From Rhizobium sp. RCAM05350 (GTDB lineage Bacteria > Pseudomonadota > Alphaproteobacteria > Rhizobiales > Rhizobiaceae), in assembly GCA_024426085.1 (NCBI GenBank), contig CP087971.1, forward strand, positions 70,001-134,000: a DNA stretch of 64,000 nt. The letters are read 5' to 3'. Below are positions 9,918 through 21,487 of the stretch, piece after piece. Both the position numbers and the translations under genes were made by a program. The number at the start of each line of letters is the position of its first letter. Position 1 is the stretch's first letter. The notes beneath the pieces were generated by a model. That model had not been told where the DNA came from. It ran no database searches and saw nothing but the letters and a program-made list of their open reading frames with translations.

Positions 9918-10846
9918 ATGCCCAGTCCGCGCGCCGTATCTGTCTGATTGGCGAAGTCATGATCGAGCTGTCCAGCGTTGATTGTGCCAAGACTCTGCTG
10001 CGGTTGGCGTGCCCGGCGATACCTACAACACCGCAGGTCATCTCGCGCGCCTGCTGAAGGGTTCGGACTGGACCGTCGAGTATGTGACGCTGCTGGGCAA
10101 GGACTGTCTGTCAAACCAGATCGTGTCCCATATGCAGAACGAAGGTGTCTCGACCCGGCTGGTCGGTCGGCATCCCGACCGGCTGCCCGGTATCTATGCC
10201 GTCGAGCGCGGTGAAAAGGGCGAGCGTTCGTTTCTCTATTGGCGTGCGAACTCGGCCGCACGACGGTTGTTCTCTGACGGGCTGCCGGGGCTGGGCGCTG
10301 GACTGGGCTGATGCCGTGTTCCTTTCGCTGATCACGCTTGCCATCCTGCCCGACGACATTCGCAATACTTTGATTGCAAAGCTGACGGATTTACGGGCGC
10401 AAGGCTGTCTTGTCGCCTTTGATTCGAACTGCCGCCCGGCACTGTGCAGGGCGTAGCGCAGGCCCGGCTTGCCAGTTCCCAAATGTGGGCAGCGACAAGC
10501 CTTGCCCTTCCATCCCGCGACGACGAGGCCAAACTCTGTCCCGGCGAGACGGTTTCTGCGACCCTCGACCGGCTGGTCGCTACCGGCGTGGCCGAAATCG
10601 CCCTGAAAGACGGGGCTGCCGGGCCGGTGATCTGGATGGGGGATGCGGTCCGGCGGCCCCTTCAAATCCGCAGACCAAGCTGTGGATACATCCGGGGCCG
10701 GGGATGCGTTCAATGCAGGCTATCTTGCCGCCCGTTTGCTTGGCTCTGGTCCGGAACAGGCGGCCATGCAGGGGCATGAGCTGGCTATCCATGTGATCGG
10801 ACATCGCGGGCAATCCCGCGCCGACCCGAAAGTTGATCAGGACTGA
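9918..10846 (+). CDS. kdgK: 2-keto-3-deoxygluconate kinase, PfkB family (several frameshifts)
   Basis: The pieces LIGEVMIELSS, VPGDTYNTAGHLARLL, VEYVTLLGKDCLSNQIV, VFLSLITLAILPD, VAFDSNCRP and the PfkB signature DTSGAGDAFNAGYLAARLL (near 10690) lie in order but in different frames, so at least four shifts occur near 9945, 10005, 10300 and 10450-10660. The anion-hole GAGD and the catalytic aspartate are present. KDG kinase makes 2-keto-3-deoxy-6-phosphogluconate for the Entner-Doudoroff route, which fits the two mannonate dehydratases in this module. The number of breaks is the highest of any gene in the window, so true inactivation cannot be excluded. Confidence 0.75.
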
Positions 10847-11031
10847 ACGGCAGGGATTTTCCACGATCGCAACCGCCATACATAAGCTGTTCGTCATTCC
10901 CAATTCTTTGATGGAGAAAGGCGGCGAAAACCTGCCCGGCGCCGGCGCGAAAATGCTGTTGCCACCAAATCCGGCGAGGTTTACCTCTCAAGAGACAGAA
11001 AACGTCCTCGCAAACTCATGATACGCTCCCG

Positions 11032-12536
<1,505 letters not shown>

Positions 12537-12548
12537 GCCGTGCCTCTT

Positions 12549-13687
12549 TCAGAGCAAGCCGCGTGCGGCAAGGTTGGTCATCAACGCACGGGTGCCGAAG
12601 GTCCATTCCGGCACCTCGGTCGAGAGCCGCACGGTATTGGTCAGCGCGCCCAGCTCGGGCGCCGCAATCGTGACGATATCGCCCAGATGATGCGTGAACC
12701 CCTGCCCCGGCCCGTCGCGATCCTGCACCGGCGAGAACATCGTGCCGCAGTACAGCAGGAAGCCGTCTGGATACTGGTGATGCCGCCCGCGCGTCTGCGC
12801 CACCAGATCGGCAGGATCCCGGCTGATCTCCGCCATCGAGGACCGCCCGGTCAGGCTGAAGCCATCGCTGCCGGTGACGGTCAACGACAACTCCATCCGG
12901 CGTACGCTATCAAGGGTAAAGCCGTCATCAAACACCCGGATGAACGGCCCGAGGCTGGCGGCCGCGTTGTTGTCCTTGGCCTTGCCCAGAAGCAGAGCCG
13001 AACGGCCTTCGACATCGCGCAGGTTCACGTCATTGCCCAGCGTCGCCCCCACGATGCGCCCCGTGCTATCGACGACCAATACTACTTCGGGTTCGGGGTT
13101 GTTCCATTTGCTGATCGGGTGCAGGCCAACGCTGGCCCCCAACCGACCGCGCTCATCGGCTGCGCCTTGGTGAAGACCTCGGCATCCGGGCCGATGCCGA
13201 CCTCCAGATATTGTGACCACAGCCCTTCGGCTTGCAGGACCGCCTTCACCTCGGTGGCCTTTGCCGAACCTGGTACCAGATCGCGCAGGCTGTCGCCGAT
13301 CATGCTGGCAATCCGCGCCCGGATTTCGGCGGCGCGGCCGGGATCGCCGCCCGCACGCTCCTCGATCACCCGCTCAACCATCGAGCGCGCAAAGGTGACA
13401 CCGCAAGCCTTCACGGCCTGCAGATCGCAGGGCGCAAGAAAATGCGTCACCTCTGCCTGGGGCTCCAGACTTGCGGTTGCGATCTCGGCCAAGGTGCCGA
13501 TATCAACTCCGGCAATCGTTGCCACAAAGCCAGCGATATCGGCTTGTTCCAGGACGTCCCGCATCGTCGGTGCAGCTTTGGTGGTGATATCCAGCACGCG
13601 GCCCGCACGTAGGGTGACAAGGCTGGGACCGATCCCGGCACGCCAGACGCGGCCAAGAAGAAGGGCGGAGGCAGGTACGGCGATCAT
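12549..13687 (-). CDS. Fumarylacetoacetate hydrolase family protein, likely 2-keto-3-deoxypentonate dehydratase (one frameshift)
   Basis: The frame starts MIAVPASALLLGRVW, with LQAVKACGVTFARSMVERVIEER, as in the long FAH-family proteins that include the Burkholderia-type L-2-keto-3-deoxyarabonate dehydratase. A shift near 13120 connects it to SVGLHPISKWNNPEPEVVLVV, DVNLRDVEGRSALLLGKAKD and SPVQDRDGPGQGFTHHLGD, which hold the metal-binding Glu/Asp residues of the fold. About 380 residues are restored. I use ATG 13687 rather than the in-frame TTG at 13705, which would overlap the epimerase gene. Its place between an epimerase and ketoglutarate semialdehyde dehydrogenase supports the dehydratase role; an aldolase role is the main alternative. 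Confidence 0.8.
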
Positions 13688-13691
13688 GGTA

Positions 13692-14540
13692 TCAGGTCCA
13701 ATCAAGGGTCATTTCAGCCGTCAGCGTTTCACCTGAGGCCAGGAACGTCAGACCCGGCATTCCGGGCAGGTTATGGGCATCGACCGGATGCGAGACGGGC
13801 TCGAAGCAAAAGAACTCAGCAGCAGATGAAGGGGAGAACAAAATGGCGGTCGAAAGATCCGACTTGACCGCGACTGACACGGCCTCTGGCCCTTGTACAA
13901 TCTGGGCAAACCCCGTCCATCCCGCAAAACCGGCGTTGATCCAATCCACTGGCAAGGCGGCCAGCCCCGAAAAATTCAAATTCGCCGGAATCGGAACCGG
14001 CGCGGTGGTCGATGGCAGGTGGCGACTGTCTTCCGGCCAGTACCCTGTCGCATGAAAAAGCAACTTCGTGTCGCTGTTGCGCGGAAACCATGGATGAAAA
14101 CCCAATCCGAATGGAAAAGGCCGGTCGGTCCGGCTGGTCACGGCAAGCCGCACTGCCAGCGCGTTTGGCGTCAGCTGATAGCTGACTTTGGCGTGGTATC
14201 GGAGCGGGCCAAATTCGCCGCTGTTAAGCACCAACGTGACGTGGCTGCCGTCTTGTTCAACAACCGCCCAAGCGCGCTGAAACGCATCTCCGTGGATGGG
14301 AATGGCCTCACCCGAAAGATTGGGCGCGAGGCGGTGGGTGGTGCCCGCAAAGCTGAACCCGCCAGCGATGCGGTTCGAAAACGGCGCAAGCAAGTTCATC
14401 GCCAGTGCGAAAGGGCCATCGGCCACATCGCCGGACCACGCCCGCAGCACGGGGTGTCCGTCAACGAAAATCCCTGCAAGCCCCGCCCCCATCGCGGGGA
14501 GTACCTTGGCGCGTGCTGGTCCAGCTGCCAGGCTGATCAT
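13692..14540 (-). CDS. Aldose 1-epimerase
   Basis: An intact 282-residue galactose-mutarotase-fold protein. It has NLLAPFSNRIAGGFSF near residue 48 (the APFxNRI substrate-binding block), PIHGDAFQRAW with the first catalytic His region, FGLGFHPWFPR with the second, and a C-terminal CFEPVSHPVDAHNLPG with the catalytic Glu in FEP. It starts immediately after the SDR stop (14541) and ends 4 nt before the FAH gene, so it is part of the module B operon. It speeds up anomer interconversion to feed the sugar dehydrogenase. Confidence 0.88.
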   Translation of the reverse strand: MISLAAGPARAKVLPAMGAGLAGIFVDGHPVLRAWSGDVADGPFALAMNLLAPFSNRIAGGFSFAGTTHRLAPNLSGEAIPIHGDAFQRAWAVVEQDGSHVTLVLNSGEFGPLRYHAKVSYQLTPNALAVRLAVTSRTDRPFPFGLGFHPWFPRNSDTKLLFHATGYWPEDSRHLPSTTAPVPIPANLNFSGLAALPVDWINAGFAGWTGFAQIVQGPEAVSVAVKSDLSTAILFSPSSAAEFFCFEPVSHPVDAHNLPGMPGLTFLASGETLTAEMTLDWT

Positions 14541-15255
14541 TTACCAGCCGCCGTCAATGGCAATGTTCTGGCCCGAAATCATCCGCGCCGCATCCGAGGC
14601 CAGAAACACCGCCAGATTGGCCACATCTTCGGGCAGGATACGCGTTTTCAGACCCTGCCGCTCCAGCACCCAGGCGTTGTATTCTTCCAGCCTGTCAGCA
14701 AAGACCCTGTTCTCAGCCTCCGACACCACCGCCCCCGGCGATATCAGCGTTTACGGTAATGCCATGCTTGCCCAGTTCGCGTGCAAGACCTTTGGTTAAA
14801 CCAAGCATCGCGCCCTTCGAGGCGACATAAGGCACATAGCCGTCCCACTGCCCATTCAACGTGATCGAGGTCAGGTTGATGATCCGGCCCCAGCCCTTGG
14901 CCTTCATCCCCGGCGCACAGGCCCGCGCCAAGGCGAAGGCCGCCGAGGAGTTCACCCGGATCTGATCTTCGTATTCGGTCAGAGTGAACTCTTCATGCGG
15001 CTTATTGACGATAAGAGCTGCATTGTTGATCAGAATATCAAAGGTCTGGCCGGCGGCGACCTGCGCCACCGCCGTCTCGGCCCCGGCGAGATCGTTCAGG
15101 TCCACACCCAGCCACTCCGCACCCATCGGCACCGCGCTGTCCGGACGGTCCAATACCGTGACTTTTGCGCCTGCCGCCATAAATCCAGCTGCGAAAGCGT
15201 GGCCAATGGTGCCAAGCCCGCCTGTGATCAGAGCATGTTTTCCAGTCAGCTGCAT
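14541..15255 (-). CDS. SDR family sugar dehydrogenase (one frameshift)
   Basis: The N-terminal Rossmann motif is ALITGGLGTIGHAFAAGFM, followed by ILINNAALIVNKP and the catalytic Ser/Tyr/Lys in NLTSITLNGQWDGYVPYVASK. A shift near 14730 in a run of C/G joins it to the tail DVANLAVFLASDAARMISG and the end IAIDGGW. The rebuilt protein is about 238 residues. In this operon, beside an aldose 1-epimerase and a sugar-acid dehydratase, it is the candidate aldose (pentose) 1-dehydrogenase. Substrate and cofactor preference remain open. Confidence 0.82.
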
Positions 15256-15266
15256 TGCGCCCTCCC

Positions 15267-16007
15267 CTAAAGAACGTCGTGGACTTCTTCGATGGACGTC
15301 TCAGAAATTGGCTTGTCCAGCACCACTTTGCCCAAGGCCATCGCCACCACCCGATCACAACAGGCAAAGACATGGTGCATGTTGTGGCTGATGAAGATGC
15401 CGGTGACATTTTGTGCCTTAAGCGACTTCACAAAGCCGATGACCTTGGTGGTTTCTTTAACCGACAAATGGTTGGTCGGCTCGTCAAGGATCATCACTTT
15501 CGATTTGAAATGCATGGCCCGGGCAATGGCGACGCCTTGGCGCTGGCCGCCTGACAGTTCGCCCACCAGCGCATCCGGTGAACGCAGATGCAGATCGACA
15601 TCTGCAATGGCGGCCACGCTTTCCGCCCGCATCCTCGCTTCATCCAGCAGGCCAATACCCATGACGGATGCCTTCAAAGGCTCCCGCCCGATGAACATAT
15701 TGCGCGCGATGGACATGTTGGGGACCATCGAGTTGTATTGGTAGATCGTCTCGATCCCAAGGTCCATCGCATCGCGCGGATTGGCGATTTCGACCGGTCT
15801 GCCTTCGACCAGGATCTCGCCTTCGTCCTTCTGGTGCAACCCCGCGAGGATGGAAATCAGCGTCGATTTTCCAGCCCCGTTGTCACCCACCAGCCCGACG
15901 GCCTCGTTGCGGCGAAAGTCGAGGCTTACGCCCTTCAGCGCGTGAACGCCGGAATACCATTTGTGCAGGTTGCGGACCGAGATGATCGGTTGTTCCTCTA
16001 CGGCCAT
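15267..16007 (-). CDS. Sugar ABC transporter ATP-binding protein, single NBD (FrcA-like)
   Basis: An intact 246-residue ATPase with Walker A GDNGAGKSTL, signature LSGGQRQGVAIARAM and Walker B VMILDEPTNHLSV. Unlike RbsA it carries only one nucleotide-binding domain, like the fructose transporter subunit FrcA of rhizobia, and would work as a homodimer. It follows the permease by 2 nt and precedes the SDR. It powers import by the system formed with the permease at 16010-16991 and the binding protein at 17068-18038. Confidence 0.88.
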   Translation of the reverse strand: MAVEEQPIISVRNLHKWYSGVHALKGVSLDFRRNEAVGLVGDNGAGKSTLISILAGLHQKDEGEILVEGRPVEIANPRDAMDLGIETIYQYNSMVPNMSIARNMFIGREPLKASVMGIGLLDEARMRAESVAAIADVDLHLRSPDALVGELSGGQRQGVAIARAMHFKSKVMILDEPTNHLSVKETTKVIGFVKSLKAQNVTGIFISHNMHHVFACCDRVVAMALGKVVLDKPISETSIEEVHDVL

Positions 16008-16009
16008 GA

Positions 16010-16991
16010 TCAGGTCTCCACTTTCATCGCTCGACCACGTTTGCGTAGCCAGGAATTTCCCACCACCGCCAGAATGGTCAGCGCACCAACGGCAAACTTG
16101 AACCAGTTGCTGTCTACCTGGCTAAGCACCATGCCATTATCGATTACCCGGATCAGCGTGGCCCCGATGATGCCGCCGATGATCGAGCCGATGCCGCCCA
16201 AAAGCGATGTCCCGCCGATCACCGCTGCGGCCACGGCGGCCAGTTCCAGCCCCTCACCGATCGACGGAAGCGGCGAGCCAAGTCGCAGCACCTGAAGCAT
16301 TCCGGCGAACCCGGCCAAAACCGAGCAGATCATGAAGCAGGCGATCTTGACCCGCGCAGTCGGAATGCCCATCGCACTGGCCGCCGGAAGAAACCCACCG
16401 GTTGCCCGCACCCAATTGCCGAAATTGGTCTTGGCAAGCAGCAGACTGATCAGAACCGCGATGGCGATGAACCAAAGGAACGAGGCGCGGAACACCTCGC
16501 CGGGGCCGACAAAGCTGACAAACAGCCAGGACGGGATCTCATCGGCCTTGAGCCGGGGCGGAAAGCCGCCCGAGATCACAACCGTCATCGAGCGCGCCAT
16601 ATAGAGCATGCCCAGCGTAGTGATGAAAGACGGAATGGCAAAACGGATCGTCAACCAGCCATTCAGAAAACCGATTGCCGCGCAGGCGAACAGCCCGACC
16701 AACATGGCAGGCCAAAACCCCCAGCCCATCGTCATCAGAACGGCAAAGGACATCGGCATCAGCGCAAAGACAGACCCGACGGAAAGGTCAAATTCGCCAC
16801 AGATCATCAACAACGTGACCTCCGACGGCGACCAATGCCATTTCCGGCAATAAACCGAAGACGCCGCGCATGTTTGCGACGCCAATGAAGACGCCGTTCG
16901 ATTTGATCTGGAACAATATGATGAGAACCAGAAGCAAAAGGGCGGCGGCAAGCTCCGGCTTTTGCAGGGATAACTTTATGAGACGTCTCAT
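16010..16991 (-). CDS. Sugar ABC transporter permease (FrcC/RbsC-like; one frameshift)
   Basis: The N-terminal piece MRRLIKLSLQKPELAAALLL (ATG at 16991) runs to LPEMALVAVG, then a shift near 16825 leads to TLLMICGEFDLSVGSVFAL, AIPSFITTLGMLYMARSM, GGTSLLGGIGSIIGGIIGA and VDSNWFKFAVGALTILAVV. These are the conserved blocks of ribose/fructose-type permeases, with 8-9 hydrophobic segments and about 327 residues. The reading frame also extends upstream to 17105, but that part covers the intercistronic hairpin and is unlikely to be translated. Confidence 0.86.
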
Positions 16992-17018
16992 GACCGCCTG
17001 TTTCCTTTTTGAAGAGTG

Positions 17019-17057
17019 GCCCAATTCAGACGCGGGGAGCGCGCGTCTGAATTGGGC
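17019..17057 (-). terminator. Strong hairpin after the binding-protein gene
   Basis: A perfect 16-bp stem (GCCCAATTCAGACGCG pairing with its complement) around a 7-nt loop lies 11 nt after the binding-protein stop and about 28 nt before the permease start. No clear T run follows, so a processing or mRNA-stabilising role, or partial termination, is likely. Confidence 0.65.
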
Positions 17058-17067
17058 ATAGAACTGA

Positions 17068-18038
17068 TCAGCGAAGACCTTTTGCCGATAGTTCCATGAT
17101 GGCATCGGCGTCGGTGGGGGTCACTATGCCTTGTCCAGTGTCGATGTCGGCAGGCGACAAGCCGACGGTTTTTGCCAAGTAGACTTCCATGACGGGCATG
17201 AAGCCCTGCATGTAGGGCTGCTGGTCAACTTCCACTTGGATGTAGCCATTCTTCATTTGCTCAACGGCTTCCGGGACAAGGTCAAACCCACCCAGCAGAA
17301 CCTTGCCAGGTGCATCGCCGCGGTCAGCAAGAACCCGGGCAACGCCCGCATGCCAGAAACCGGTGTCGAAATAGGCCTTAGTATCGGGATTAGCGGCTAG
17401 ATAGGCGCCGACACGATCGGAAGTGATGGCAAGGTCAGTGCCCGAGTCGATTTTTTCCCAGGTGATTTCACGACCCGAAGTGGTTTTGTATTCCTCCAGG
17501 AAGTTGATCACGCCCTGCCCACGCTGCTCCGACCAGTTCTGGCCGGGAGCTGAGACGCCGACCAATACCTTGATCGGACCTTCGGCAGGGAAATTCGCCG
17601 ACTGTGCCTTGCCCAGTGAATAACCGGCGGCAAGAAAACCTTGGCCAACAAAGGCCTGCCGTGCATTGCCTGCAGCGCCTTCAAGATCATCGACGTTCAC
17701 GGCGATGACAATGATCCCAGCATCGCGTGCGCCTTGATGACTTCGTCGAGGGCGGCGTTGTCGACGATTGATGTCAGGATGGCATCGGGTTTCTGTGCGA
17801 TCGCCGCTTCGATATTGGCAAGCTGTTCTGGCACCGAGCCTTCGGTCTGGGTGAACAGCATTTGGCAGTCTGCCGCAACCTTGCCGCAAGCGTCGTCATA
17901 GCCCTTCTTAACAGCTTGCCAAAAGGTGTTGGATGCCGACGAGTGATGGGCGAAGACGATTTTCAGCTCATCGGCCATCGCCATGCTTGAGACAGTCGTC
18001 ATCAGGGCGGCCACGAGGGCCGTTACTTTCAGTTTCAT
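17068..18038 (-). CDS. Sugar ABC transporter substrate-binding protein (FrcB-like; one frameshift)
   Basis: MKLKVTALVAALMTTVSSMAMA is a Sec signal peptide, with likely cleavage after AMA. The mature part begins DELKIVFAHHSSASNTFWQAV, typical of the FrcB/Peripla_BP_4 group. A shift near 17715 joins IKAHAMLGS to ARDAGIIVIAVNVDDLEGA and then SAPGQNWSEQRGQGVINFL, KVLLGGFDLVPEAVEQM and GYIQVEVDQQPYMQGF. The rebuilt length is about 323 residues. It delivers the module B sugar to the FrcC/FrcA-like transporter that follows in the same operon. Confidence 0.86.
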
Positions 18039-18083
18039 TTTTGCTCCTCCCGAGCGTTGGGTTGTTCTTAAAGTGCCGTCGCG

Positions 18084-19272
18084 TCAGAGATCTTTCATGA
18101 TACAGGTAAAGACCCGGCCGATATCAGGATGAAGTTCCATCCCAAGGCCCGGACCGGGGGCACCGTAATCATGCCGTCCTTCACGTCCGGAAGGGCGGTC
18201 ACCAGATCGCGGTACCAAGTGCGATAGAAAGCCCGCACGCTTTCCTGAACCAACGCATTCGGCGCGTTCAGCGAAAGATGCGTGGAAGCACATAATACGA
18301 CTGGGCCAGTGCAATCATGCGGAGCAATCGGCAGGTGCCAGGCTTCGGCCATCGACGCGATCTTGCGCGCCTCGGAAATTCCGCCACACCAGCTAAGATC
18401 AAGCATCACGACGCCCGCAGCCCCGGTCTCCAGCAGGTCGCTGGAACCCCCAGCGCGACCCTAGGGTTTCCGAAGCCGAAATAGGGGCCGGCGAAACCGC
18501 TGCATAGCGCGAAAGGCTCGACAGGCTGTCCATCTTGATCGGGTCTTCGTGCCAGAAGGTCTTATAAGGCTCCAACGCCTTGGCTATCTGCATGGCGGGC
18601 AAAAGCTGCCACATCGAGTGGAACTCGACCATGATGTCCATCTTGTCGCCGACGGCGACGGATCTTCTCGAAGGGTTCCAGCGCCTTCTTCAGATCCGGC
18701 ATCGAAATATATTGCCCGCGCGACGCTTCGGCGGCCATGTCGAACGGCCAGATCTTCATGGCCGTGATACCGTCCTCCAGCAAGGACAGAGCAAGCTCGT
18801 CGGCCCGATGCAGGAAACCGTTCAGATCATCGTAAGTCTTGTGGGCGCCGCCCAGATCATAATTGGCAGTGGTTTGGCCCGTTGTTTTCTTGATATATTC
18901 CGTTCCGGCGCAGGTGTTGTAAGTGCGGATTTCGTGGCGGGTAAATCCGCCCAAAAGTTGCGCAATGGGTTGGTTGACCGCTTTGCCAAACAGATCCCAC
19001 AAAGCGATATCAAAGGCGGAATTGCCGCGCACTTCGGCACCGGAAGACCGGAAACCCAGATAGCCCACCAGATCACCCGCCAGTTTGTCGATCTCCAGCG
19101 GATTACGACCGATCACCCTTGGGGCAATATACTCATGCACATGCGCTTCGACCGTCGCCGCGCCAAAGAAGGTCTCGCCAAGGCCCACCAACCCCTCGTC
19201 AGTGTGGACCTGAACCCAAAGCAAGTTCGGGCGTTCGGCAATGCGGATGGTTTCAACGGCAGTGATCTTCAT
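18084..19272 (-). CDS. Mandelate racemase/muconate lactonizing enzyme family sugar-acid dehydratase (frameshifted)
   Basis: The N-terminal capping domain reads MKITAVETIRIAERPNLLWV and VHTDEGLVGLGETFFGAATV. Shifts near 18655, 18460 and 18140 connect to DIMVEFHSMWQLLPAM, FWHEDPIKMDSLSSL, SASETLGSRWGFQ, VMLDLSWCGGISEARKIA and LPIAPHDCTGPVVLC. The Glu in HED and SETL supply magnesium ligands and the PHDCTGP His is the likely general base, as in enolase-superfamily acid-sugar dehydratases. About 396 residues. First enzyme gene after the FadR regulator, it would dehydrate the aldonate made by the SDR to a 2-keto-3-deoxy acid. Confidence 0.82.
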
Positions 19273-19279
19273 CTTTTCC

Positions 19280-19985
19280 TCAGGACAAACCGGCCACTAG
19301 CAGGGCGCGGACGCTTTCATCAAAATGGACTGCCATCATGGCGACGGCTTTTGCGGGTCGCCTGCCGCGATGGCTTCAGCGATATGTTCATGCGTCGCGA
19401 TCATCGTGTCGCGCGATCAGCCGTGGTCCGGCTTTTCCAGCCAATCGGCCAAGTCTGCCGGGTGATCCCCTGAAACGCCCCGACGATTAATGCGAACACC
19501 GGATTCTTCGAGGCCTTCGCCAACGCCATGTGAAACGCCAGATCGTGCTCCATAAGCATTTCCGGGTGCTGGGCTGACGCACGCATCGCCTTGGCCTCGG
19601 CCAGAATATCGGCCGCCTCGGCGTCGGATCGCCGGATCGCGGCCAGCGTCACGATGCGGGTTTCGATCGTCCGGCGCACGTCATAGATCTGCTGCACATT
19701 GATCTGATCGGTATGAACGCCGTGTTCGATGATCAAAGACATCGCACCATGGTCAATCGGCGAGACCGTGGCCCGCTTGCCGGTGGCCAGTTCGATGATC
19801 TGCATGGCCGCCAGTGACCGGAAGGCCTCACGGACCACGGTTCGAGACACATTCAATTCCTTCGAAAGACTTGCTTCCGATGGCAGCCTGTCGCCGGGCA
19901 TCAGATCATGTTGACGGATATGGCGAGTGATCGCACCGATCGCATCGCTGACCAATCCGCTGCTCGTCGCTCCGCTTACCTGCAT
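19280..19985 (-). CDS. FadR-family (GntR) regulator of module B (frameshifted C-terminus)
   Basis: MQVSGATSSGLVSDAIGAIT starts a winged-helix domain with GDRLPSEASLSKELNVSRTV and VVREAFRSLAAMQIIELATG, then an FCD domain with IYDVRRTIETRIVTLAAIR and HDLAFHMALAKASKNPVF. Shifts near 19420 and 19345 restore the helix MIATHEHIAEAIAAGD and an end at about 19280, giving roughly 235 residues. It lies upstream of the dehydratase in the same direction. Two adjacent palindromes directly before its start suggest autoregulation and probably control of the whole module B operon. Confidence 0.82.
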
Positions 19986-19999
19986 ACCGAATCTCCATT

Positions 20000-20014
20000 A
20001 CCTGTCATACAGGT
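20000..20014. promoter_or_regulatory. Putative FadR-type operator (palindrome 1)
   Basis: ACCTGTCATACAGGT has perfect 5-bp arms (ACCTG/CAGGT) around TCATA and lies 15 nt upstream of the regulator start at 19985. It directly abuts a second palindrome at 20015-20038. Confidence 0.5.
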
Positions 20015-20038
20015 TTTCTATGATCTGTTCATAGGAAA
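20015..20038. promoter_or_regulatory. Putative operator (palindrome 2)
   Basis: TTTCTATGA and TCATAGGAAA form a near-perfect inverted repeat around TCTGT. It sits next to the ACCTG/CAGGT palindrome; the two could bind two regulator dimers. Confidence 0.45.
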
Positions 20039-20373
20039 GCTGCATCATGCCTGTCAACAACTTTCTGAAGGACAGGCACGACGGCATTGGGTCCGGACGC
20101 CGGCACGGTAACGGTGCTTGCAGCGCTCCTGGTTTCTTTCGGTCTCACATCGACTGCCGAAAACGTGATGGTGACTGCTCGAAATGCCGACTTTCAAACA
20201 TTACCAATCTCCGGAACATTGCCGGAGATCAATGCCACACCGATCCTAATGGGCCTGCTCGGCCCGAAGCTGTGATTTTGGCCAACTCACAGAACGTTGT
20301 GGGAACACGACGCCGGTAATTGACTATCGAATTGATAGGGAATGACAGTCTGCGCCGAATTAAGGAGTAGATT
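20039..20373. other. Gene-poor junction between module B and the transposon remnant
   Basis: I see no convincing gene. A short plus-strand reading frame at 20087-20275 gives LAALLVSFGLTSTAEN and similar sequence that I cannot assign; it may be a fragment. This stretch marks the edge of the sugar-acid region before transposase sequence begins. Confidence 0.4.
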
Positions 20374-20682
20374 GATGGGTTTGAGTATTTCGAGTGAGGA
20401 TCCGATCGGGCGCTGGAGCCTGAGCTTTGCCGATATTGATTTTGTAAATTCGAAGCCGGCGGTGACGCGCCTCGGCCTGGCCGCGCAACTGAAATTCTTC
20501 GCTTCGCAAGGCTTCTTCGGACCGATCCTGGCCCAATCCCTCTCGATGGCATCTCGTATCTGGCCGAGCAACTTGGTGTCGCAACTGACGAGATAGGCGG
20601 TTATGATTTCTCCAGTCGCACCGCCCGTCGGCATTGCGCGGAGATTTTGCAGCATCTCGGGTTTCGCCGTATGAAGCGGGCG
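20374..20682 (+). pseudogene. Tn3-family transposase, N-terminal fragment (DUF4158-like)
   Basis: The frame from ATG 20374 reads IGRWSLSFADIDFVNSK, RLGLAAQLKFFASQGFFG, and after 1-nt shifts GISYLAEQLGV, EIGGYDFSSRTARRHCAEIL. This matches the N-terminal domain of Tn3-family transposases (RHWTLSxxDxxxV, RLGFAxQLxxLRxxG, then a RxxRRHxxEI region). Only about 100 residues of the roughly 1000-residue enzyme remain, and the sequence stops at the left end of the IS6-family element. The catalytic domain is absent, so it is a dead remnant of an older transposon. Confidence 0.7.
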
Positions 20683-21487
20683 GGCACTGTAAACTTATCG
20701 GCGTCGGGTCAAGGTCGGACGTGAGGTCTATGATCAGGCGGCCTGAAGATGAGCGATTTCACTCCACATCTGCATCGCCGCCCCTCGCAACTCGCGATGA
20801 TGGTGAGATGGAATATCGTGGCGGGGAATGTGGAAGAGGTTGGCGATTGGATCATGGATCGAGACAAAACGCTGAAGCTGTCGTGGAGACTTGAAGCGCT
20901 TCATGATCCGCTCTCGCCGTCGGATCGGTTGATGGGAATTCTCTGCCCGGTTGTTTAATCCCTTGTGTGATCGATGCTCGACACCGGGCATAATATCTCG
21001 CTTTGCGGCGTTATAGGACCGTAGCTCATCGGTGATCATGACCCGAGGTGTGTGACCTTGGCGCTTCAGCAGCTTACGCATCAGACGCTTTGCAGCCTTG
21101 GCATTGCGACGGCTTTGCACGAGGACGTCGAGTGGATCCACGGCACGCCATAGCCACTGCTTCTTGCCTCGGACGGTGACGACGACCTCGTCCAGATGCC
21201 ATTTGTCGCCGAGCCGGCTGACCGAACGCCGGCGAATGTTGTTGGCGAAAAGCCTGCCGAATTTCTCTGCCCACAGCCGGATCGTCTGATGCGAAACGGT
21301 GATGCCGCGTTCCGCCAGCATATCCTCCACCATGCGCAGACTGAGCGGAAACCGGAAATAGAGCCACACCGCACGGGCGATCACATCGGCAGGAAATCGA
21401 TGGCGGCGGTAAAGCGGATCACGCGCGAGACTGGTCATGCCCGTTCATCGCATATCCACATCGACCCTCTGTTAATGTTACGGTGCC
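20683..21487. mobile_element. IS6-family insertion sequence
   Basis: An 805-bp element with imperfect terminal inverted repeats: GGCACTGTAAACTTA at the left end and, on the opposite strand, GGCACCGTAACATTA at the right end (12 of 15 match). It contains a single intact transposase gene that fills almost the whole element, as in IS26 relatives. The 8 bp on each side do not match, and the flanks are unrelated remnants, so this copy probably took part in a recombination or deletion rather than a simple insertion. Confidence 0.8.
20734..21438 (-). CDS. IS6-family transposase
   Basis: An intact 234-residue DDE transposase. The DDE residues are visible as D in KWHLDEVVVTV (about residue 80), D in MITDELRSYNAAK (about 137) and E in NNRAENSHQPIRRRERIM (about 172). 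The N-terminal RYPADVI-like HRFPADVIARAVWLYFRF block and VSHQTIRLWAEKFG helix-turn-helix are typical. It catalyses replicative, cointegrate-forming transposition. It is one of the few multi-exon-length genes in the first 25 kb without a frameshift, consistent with a short gene escaping sequence errors by chance. Confidence 0.93.
   Translation of the reverse strand: MTSLARDPLYRRHRFPADVIARAVWLYFRFPLSLRMVEDMLAERGITVSHQTIRLWAEKFGRLFANNIRRRSVSRLGDKWHLDEVVVTVRGKKQWLWRAVDPLDVLVQSRRNAKAAKRLMRKLLKRQGHTPRVMITDELRSYNAAKRDIMPGVEHRSHKGLNNRAENSHQPIRRRERIMKRFKSPRQLQRFVSIHDPIANLFHIPRHDIPSHHHRELRGAAMQMWSEIAHLQAA

Noticed and set aside
12540..13736. A 398-residue plus-strand frame
   Set aside because: Antisense shadow of the FAH-fold dehydratase gene; no family motif.
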